DNA from: Plectrocnemia conspersa
Lineage: Eukaryota; Arthropoda; Insecta; Trichoptera; Polycentropodidae
Length of the DNA stretch: 64,000 nt
Assembly (NCBI GenBank): GCA_009617715.1
Contig: VTFK01000435.1
Span: forward strand, 1 to 64,000
Direction of reading: 5' to 3'
Part shown: piece after piece, positions 59,380 through 64,000 of the stretch
How positions within the stretch are numbered: position 1 is the stretch's first letter
How the letters are laid out: every line of letters starts with the position of its first letter
The notes under the pieces: model-generated
Seen by the model: the letters and a program-made list of their open reading frames with translations, nothing else
Database searches by the model: none
Told to the model about the DNA's origin: nothing
Program-made: the position numbers and the translations under genes

Positions 59380-59650
59380 AGTAGATGGATTTAAAACATT
59401 TTAAGAAATGAGTTGGACATATCAATTTTTTGCGGTTGATCAGATACTTTTGATTTTTACGCCTTCAACCTGCTTTTCCATTATGTAGGTGATCTAGTTG
59501 TTGATAAATAGATTTGGTACTACTGATGAGACATTGATTCAATAGCAGTCGAAACAGTAATAAAATAATGATCCAACGCCTCAAAAAAATAGCATAAGGA
59601 AATGTGTGCTATTCCATCAGAATGAATATTTATTTCTGTAAATTTATTTA
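59380..59650 (-). pseudogene. mariner-type transposase relic
   Basis: Minus-strand translation gives NIHSDGIAHISLCYFFEALD, corresponding to the NIHG.K.LLCIWWD block. After a frameshift it gives LLFRLLLNQCLISSTKSIYQ, QLDHLHNGKAG, RRKNQKYLINRKK and ICPTH. These follow the YFELLP.NQTINS..Y.QQLDRL..AL..KRP.L.NRK....QDNARPH order of DD34D mariner transposases (established knowledge). The second catalytic Asp in the QDNARPH box is lost. No N-terminal helix-turn-helix or terminal repeats could be assigned. Dead copy. Confidence 0.65.
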
Positions 59651-59889
59651 AAAAAAATATTTCTGAGCTTCAAAAAACATTGTACATCAAATGAGCATTT
59701 GATCAGACCGGAATTATGGCATTGCACCATCAATGTAATCCAAAAGGTTAAAAAATAATGTCATGTCATAAAGTTTTTAATTTACTATCATAGAATATCT
59801 ATTTACGAATCTACTCAAGCCATTATTTTCAACTTGGAGAATATTAAAGTGGCCAATCTCAGGACAATCCTAAAACTCAACATGTGGAC

Positions 59890-60130
59890 ATGATCGGACA
59901 GTCATTTGTTTAACGGGCTGTCACCGTTCCGATTCGGCGTTCGTAAATATCGCATTATGTCCGCCAGGGGTCGTAAAACTTTTTCGTTCCGGGGAAGAGC
60001 CGGATGTTGTTATTCGCGTGGCCCCGGGCAATTCGTCACACTAGCGCCCCCGACGACGGCGTTATTGTGGCGGCAGCCATTTTAATGGTTAATTTAAAGT
60101 GGTCTTGAAACCAGGTCGAGAGGAAGAAGC
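59890..60130. promoter_or_regulatory. GC-rich island with a GCCATTTTAATGG word, candidate regulatory element
   Basis: CpG-rich block, strongest at 59980-60075. At 60076-60088 GCCATTTTAATGG combines a Pleiohomeotic/YY1-type GCCAT core with an inverted ATGG. GTCGTAAAAC near 59970 resembles an Abd-B-type site. There are no frames. The Polycomb-element idea is speculative. Confidence 0.35.
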
Positions 60131-60349
60131 CTTCAATTGAATTTTTTGCAGTAGTTGGGTTGAATGCTAAGCGATTTTGTGTTGAATGCTAACAAAAAGA
60201 GCAATTGAAATATGGCGACAGGGATTAATTACATAAAATTGACAAAAATATTTAAATCTGAACGATTGTTTTTAGTTTAAATAAACATTAAAATAAATGT
60301 TCAGTATACTACAGTTGTGTAAAAGATGGTTCTGTCGAAAAAGGTACTA

Positions 60350-60438
60350 GTCTGCCTTCTATCACCCATCGAAGCTCAACTCAATTTTATTATCCTATTA
60401 AAATGGCCGCTTTTAGGGCGTAACTTCCATTCAATTGG
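60350..60438 (+). repeat. 89-bp segment, duplicated at 61866-61954 (copy 1)
   Basis: The two segments have the same length and differ at only two positions that I can find, so the duplication is recent against the decayed surroundings. In this copy the segment sits inside a 67-codon frame (60326-60529) with no known domain. On the minus strand it reads EWKLRPKSGHFNRI, unrecognised. Confidence 0.88.
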
Positions 60439-60618
60439 TTTGTCAAATTCCAATCTCTGGCGCATGATTTTATACCATCCATTGATAAAAGCACTTATTT
60501 TGGCATTGGTATCAACCAAAAATAAATAAAGTAGTTTTGCAGTTTTCACAAACATGTTTCGATAGTGAAATTATAACTTACCTGTAATCAAATTAAGTAT
60601 TTAAGCAATTACGAAAAA

Positions 60619-60867
60619 ATGTGTTTAACCACACTGTTATTTTACTTTAAAAGAAGAGTTCCATCAATACCAAGTTCTTTAGCAATTTCTTTATATTATT
60701 TGGCGATTACTAACATTTATTTTCTTGTTTATAAATGTTTTAGGCCGGTCGTCTATCTTGCCATTTTTATCGTCTTTGTGGCTCTCTTGGAAACGTTTTT
60801 ACTATTCATAAACCCTCTGGTTGGACATAGTGTGCTCGCTAAAAGCATTTTACAACATTTTATTTAA
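60619..60867 (-). pseudogene. possible MADF/Myb-like DNA-binding domain relic
   Basis: The minus strand, with frameshifts, contains RPKTFINKKINVSNRQII followed by YKEIAKELGIDGTLLLK. This loosely follows the MADF pattern RP.+YD......Y.NR......W.EIA.ELG....L..KW. Such domains accompany Harbinger-type transposases and occur in host regulators. The plus strand is an open 82-codon hydrophobic frame, which I regard as a shadow. The match is short, so low certainty. Confidence 0.28.
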
Positions 60868-61249
60868 TATACTATATTTTTAACCAAATTATTTGTTCAG
60901 TCATTTTCTAAATGCGGGACAAAATTCGTCATCAATTAACTAATATATTTCAGGTATAGGTTCCTTTAGCTATTTTTATACATATTATACAATAAATAAA
61001 AAGAGCGGAACATTGCATTCAAAAGCACCCACTAAATTTATTATTTTTATATATTTTAATATTGGTAATTTGACAACTGGATTTATTGCAGAAAAATAAA
61101 TAAATAAAACATTTATTTCATGTGATTATCCTTAAAAAAAACTAGAAAATGCAGTCCCGAATTTTTTTTTAAAAATGTCATTTTAGTAAAATAGTATAGG
61201 AAAACATTTTCATTAGAAAATTTATAATTTTACTATTAAAAAAAAATTA

Positions 61250-61520
61250 TCTGGCAGGTGCTAGTAAAATATTATGATCTAAACTTATCATTATTTATTT
61301 ACATGTTACAGCAAATGTATATTTTTTAAGCATTTAAATACATTTTTACCAGTAGATTTATATTTTTAGTAGTGAAAATATAATTTAACTTAAAGGCGCT
61401 AATATGCTGCTCTGAAATGTTTATGAAACGCAATTCGACAATTGTTAAACGTCCATTTGCTGTTCCAACCCAAACCAAATCTAATGAAAGTTCTAAAACT
61501 AATTATAGTTTATATAACTT
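61250..61520. repeat. foldback-like repeat family G, copy 2
   Basis: It contains ctggcaggtgctagtaaaat, gtagtgaaaatataa and a ctgctctgaaatg word like those of copy 1 (29370-29870). Then comes ccatttgctgttcc through agttctaaaactaatta, the inverse of the right part of copy 1. Rearranged relative to copy 1. Confidence 0.5.
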
Positions 61521-61682
61521 AAGCCAGCTCATCTCTCAGGAGAGAATAAGCAGAAGAATAAGTACAGACATACATCGCATCTCACATATGGCTCTATAGT
61601 TTGTCTGCATTTCATTATTACATTAGGTTTTAAAAATATGATAGCTATGCATACCAATATTACTATGGACTTGTAATATAAG

Positions 61683-61815
61683 AGGGCTGATCAAAGTATA
61701 TTCAAACCGGATTTTGGCTAAAAAAATTCAAAATGCGTTTTCACCGCGATGACACGATTTTATTGCTTTAGACCTGGACTAGAAGTTCACTATATGGCAA
61801 CACTGAGCAGCCAAA
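61683..61815 (+). other. possible Tc1/mariner-type terminus
   Basis: GAGGGCTGATCAAAGTATAT followed by tcaaaccggattttggc has the look of a mariner or Tc1-class terminal repeat, and the following 120 bp end in tatggcaacactg. No inverted partner found, so only a suggestion. Confidence 0.22.
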
Positions 61816-61839
61816 AAACACAAATAATTATGAGGAGTA

Positions 61840-61987
61840 GAAATTTTCAATAATTTTTAATTCATGTCTGCCTTCTATCACCCATCGAAGCTCAACCCAA
61901 TTTTATGATCCTATTAAAATGGCCGCTTTTAGGGCGTAACTTCCATTCAATTGGAAGTTATTGAAATTTTCAATAATTTTTAATTCA
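61840..61987 (+). repeat. 98-bp insertion flanked by 25-bp direct repeats, containing copy 2 of the 89-bp segment
   Basis: A 25-bp word beginning GAAATTTTCAATAATTTTTA lies at 61840-61864 and again at 61963-61987. Between them is a 98-bp segment whose first 90 bp duplicate 60350-60438 with two differences. Direct repeats bounding a copied segment look like a target duplication at an insertion or at a templated repair patch. Confidence 0.85.
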
Positions 61988-62084
61988 ATAAAATATTTCG
62001 CATAAAATATGATTTCTGAAAATATGAGGCCCGGAATCATTGTTTTCCTAGGGCACAGGTTCGCTCTCAGTGGCCCTAAATAGA

Positions 62085-62175
62085 CATATAATATTTATAT
62101 TATTGGAAATACAATGTCACTGACATGTGCTAGTGAAATTATATGCTGCACGAAACTGTTATTTGAGAGGCGTGA
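62085..62175 (+). repeat. foldback-like repeat family G, copy 3 (fragment)
   Basis: tgacatgtgctagtgaaatta...tgctgcacgaaactgttatttgagaggcgtgaaa aligns with 29389-29460 (tgacaagtgctagtaaaatta...cactgctctaaactgtcattttacaggcttgaaa). Fragment only. Confidence 0.5.
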
Positions 62176-62315
62176 AACGTTCAATACGGGCCTTTTTTAA
62201 AAACGGTGTTAAATAATTATTAGAATAATGATTATTATTCTACAGAATATTTTGTTTCTCTTTTTTGAAATAGTACATGGACTGTACAATTTTATTCTAA
62301 AACTACTTTAATATA

Positions 62316-62560
62316 TTAACCCTTTGAACGCGTTAACAAAAATAATATTTTATGGTTTTTTTTTTTGAAAATGCAAATTTTACCTTGATACTGTGTTTAA
62401 ATGTTTTGATTTTTTAATTTTTATTCATTTAAAATGATATTTTATGTTTATTCACAAAAAAAGTTTTTTCTTGAAAAGCATTTTTTTTACTGATTTTTGC
62501 GTAAAGAGATAAAAAAATTAATTGGGCGACTATAGTCGCTTTCCGCGTTCAAAGGGTTAA
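62316..62560. mobile_element. piggyBac-type MITE, 237 bp, with TTAA duplication
   Basis: The element 62320-62556 has perfect 13-bp terminal inverted repeats (CCCTTTGAACGCG at the left; CGCGTTCAAAGGG at the right). It is flanked on both sides by TTAA (62316-62319, 62557-62560), the target site of the piggyBac superfamily (established knowledge). Near the right end a perfect 14-bp palindrome, GCGACTATAGTCGC, lies at 62526-62539. The interior is A/T-run-rich without coding capacity, so it depends on a transposase elsewhere. Intact termini suggest a fairly young insertion. Confidence 0.92.
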
Positions 62561-62696
62561 GGCCAAACTATCATAAATTAAGGCCAAGATGTTCAAACCT
62601 CAACCTAACCTAAACAAACTGACGAAACCCAACTTTGGTTTTGTTAATTCAAAAGAATGATAACTAAGTGTTTTTGAGCTTATAATGAATCTAGTT

Positions 62697-63338
62697 GGGC
62701 ACTACATACGCACTGTCGGCTAGCTGCCGGCGACTAGCCGCCCGGCGACTGTACTTTATATGGTTTTAAATGGGTGCATACGCACGCAGGCGCCGAATCG
62801 CCGGAGCGTCAGGCGCGATCCTGTGCAGGGGTGATGCACAGGCGACTTGCCTGTCGCGGCAACCTATAAAAGCATGGGTTTAGATGAGTGCATTCGCACG
62901 AGGAGCGACTTTCGAGGCGACTTATACATCATTCACACAAAATGGCTTCGACACAGAAAAGCTCACCGTAGAAATTGAATCCCGAATCGGTTACAATAAT
63001 TTTATATGAATATTGATTACGAAAAAAAAATATTGTGAAATAATATGTATAATTATATTATATTATTTCTTGCTTCTCAATTTAAATTAATTTTATTAAC
63101 ATAATACAGATACATTTATAATTGCATTTGGGAAACAAAAGCGTTTCATACAGGGAAATTCAATATTATATTGAAAATAAAATAATATTTTTTTCTCTTT
63201 AAAATTAATATTGCAATTTCTTCGCGAATGTACTACCCGACCTCGAGTCGCTCGGCTTAGCCGCCTAGCCTAGCTACTTGCGTTTTTGAGCCGGCGGTCC
63301 CTAGTCGCCGGCGGCTAGCCGACAGTGCGTATGGGCCC
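62697..63338. mobile_element. Harbinger-like DNA element, about 642 bp, non-autonomous
   Basis: The left end (GGGCACTACATACGCACTGT, then CGGCTAGCTGCCGGCGACTAG) and the inverted right end (GGGCCCATACGCACTGTCGG, then CTAGCCGCCGGCGACTAG) are long, closely matching terminal inverted repeats. CGCCGGCGACTAGCCG-type words recur internally, as do two GTGCATACGCAC / GTGCATTCGCAC repeats. A short start-like MASTQKSSP frame at 62942 ends in a stop. The GGGC start and GC-rich clustered ends resemble PIF/Harbinger elements, but no clean 3-bp target duplication is visible, so the superfamily is tentative. The middle (62990-63230) is AT-rich with no transposase. Confidence 0.72.
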
Positions 63339-63729
63339 TAAACAGCAAATGGGCGTGTTTCAGCTGTTAAATTGAGTTGTAATGACAAAAGTTTTTTTGT
63401 CTAGCCAGTTGGTTATTTATTTTTCATAATATTTATAACGTAACTTTTACTATACATACGTATTAATATTTTAAACGAGTGACCTTGGCGTTAACAGTGC
63501 AGTTTGATGCACTCAAAGCAGCAATAAATAAATAATATATTCATAAAAAAATATTTGTATAACGAATTTTAAATGTAGATTTCTACATAAACTTAAATAT
63601 ATAACAATTTATTGGTTTTATAACAGTACTAGTTATTAAAAATAATATAATGTTATTTATTATACCATGTGTCTTACCTTTGTAATTATTTCAGTCAAGC
63701 CATAAATATTCATGTATTTTTATCACATT
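63339..63729. other. AT-rich noncoding stretch, nothing recognised
   Basis: No gene or repeat identified. Confidence 0.5.
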
Positions 63730-63970
63730 GAATATTATGTCGCCACTTTTCACTCTTTTTCACTCCTTCCCATACTGTGCCGCTGCTTTGTTGATTTTTT
63801 ATCGGAGCTTGTTACAACAAGAACTTTTTATCGGTGCCTTTAAATTACAAATTATGATCGATGTGGTACAGCCTGAACGCTCGCTAATAAATTGTCGGTT
63901 TTAATATTGACGAAGCACTCGAGCGTTGTGTTTTGTCCGCCGTTAATCTAAATAAATGCTTTCATTTCGT
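63730..63970. promoter_or_regulatory. moderately GC-rich island at the window edge
   Basis: Less AT-rich block with TTTTTATCGGAGCTTGTTACAACAAGAA and a second TTTTTATCGGTGCC, plus ctcgctaataaattg and the related words aacgctcg and cactcgagcg. No frame. Possible regulatory element running to the end of the window. Confidence 0.3.
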
Positions 63971-64000
63971 ACGGATTAAATATTATTAATTGGCTGTACG

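Noticed and set aside
60560..60600. Minus-strand recursive splice site (complement of aacttacctgtaatc)
   Set aside because: The donor half is good (GTAAGTT), but the acceptor half lacks a pyrimidine tract.
60619..60867. 82-codon hydrophobic plus-strand ORF as a small membrane protein
   Set aside because: The hydrophobicity is a shadow of an antisense segment resembling a DNA-binding domain, and nothing else supports a membrane protein.
1..64000. CRISPR array, operon or bacterial gene cluster
   Set aside because: No regularly spaced identical repeats, no ribosome-binding sites with ORFs, and the content is clearly eukaryotic transposon debris.
1..64000. Endogenous viral element or LTR retrotransposon
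   Set aside because: No LTR pair, gag, protease, integrase or viral domain was recognised. All reverse transcriptase remnants are of non-LTR type.

Overview
This is AT-rich eukaryotic, insect-type DNA with no intact protein-coding gene that I can support. The signs are very long gene-free stretches, decayed non-LTR retrotransposons, hAT, mariner, piggyBac-type, Harbinger-type and Helitron-type remnants, and AT-rich low-complexity sequence. I lean to a holometabolous insect, perhaps a lepidopteran, but nothing here proves the order. The longest reading frame (153 codons, 48926-49387) has no recognisable family and is probably chance.

Two kinds of sequence alternate. The first is a series of about twenty short islands (roughly 100-500 bp) that are visibly richer in G+C and CpG than their surroundings, for example 540-790, 3940-4340, 7860-8490, 10670-10985, 12853-13440, 17460-17960, 20035-20330, 26320-26770, 27840-28090, 31360-31830, 34870-35395, 40790-41180, 44670-45150, 48940-49400, 52810-53390, 54100-54560, 55420-55760 and 59890-60130. 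They lack sustained reading frames and carry dense short motifs (homeodomain TAATTA, GGGGTCA half-sites, a K50-type palindrome). I infer conserved regulatory elements of a developmental locus, in a gene desert or giant intron. The second kind is AT-rich filler and transposon debris.

A strong zero-length-exon (recursive, or ratchet) splice site on the + strand at 12826-12858 suggests, without proving, that the window lies inside a long intron of a plus-strand gene. A possible 41-nt microexon at 36988-37028 is much weaker evidence of the same kind.

Mobile elements: (i) two inverted copies of one hAT element, a complete 1.1-kb copy at 11171-12281 with near-perfect 8-bp target duplication and a truncated copy at 6325-7155; (ii) relics of at least three non-LTR retrotransposon families, here called LINE-A (13750-14235, 43795-44445), LINE-B (7160-7690, 55942-56945, 57720-58110) and LINE-C (20385-21010, 51372-51800); (iii) a mariner transposase relic (59380-59650); (iv) a relic of a repeat-borne ORF of unclear function (25440-25766); (v) a Helitron-like fragment (35650-36030); (vi) a textbook 237-bp piggyBac-type MITE with TTAA ends (62320-62556); (vii) a 0.64-kb Harbinger-like element (62697-63338); (viii) an unclassified 741-bp element with 48-bp terminal inverted repeats (37969-38709); (ix) several families of diverged dispersed repeats; (x) an array of degenerate 14-16-bp units ending in AGCGC (5101-5278).

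All calls come from reading and hand translation. No database search was run, and statements on family membership rest on motif recognition.
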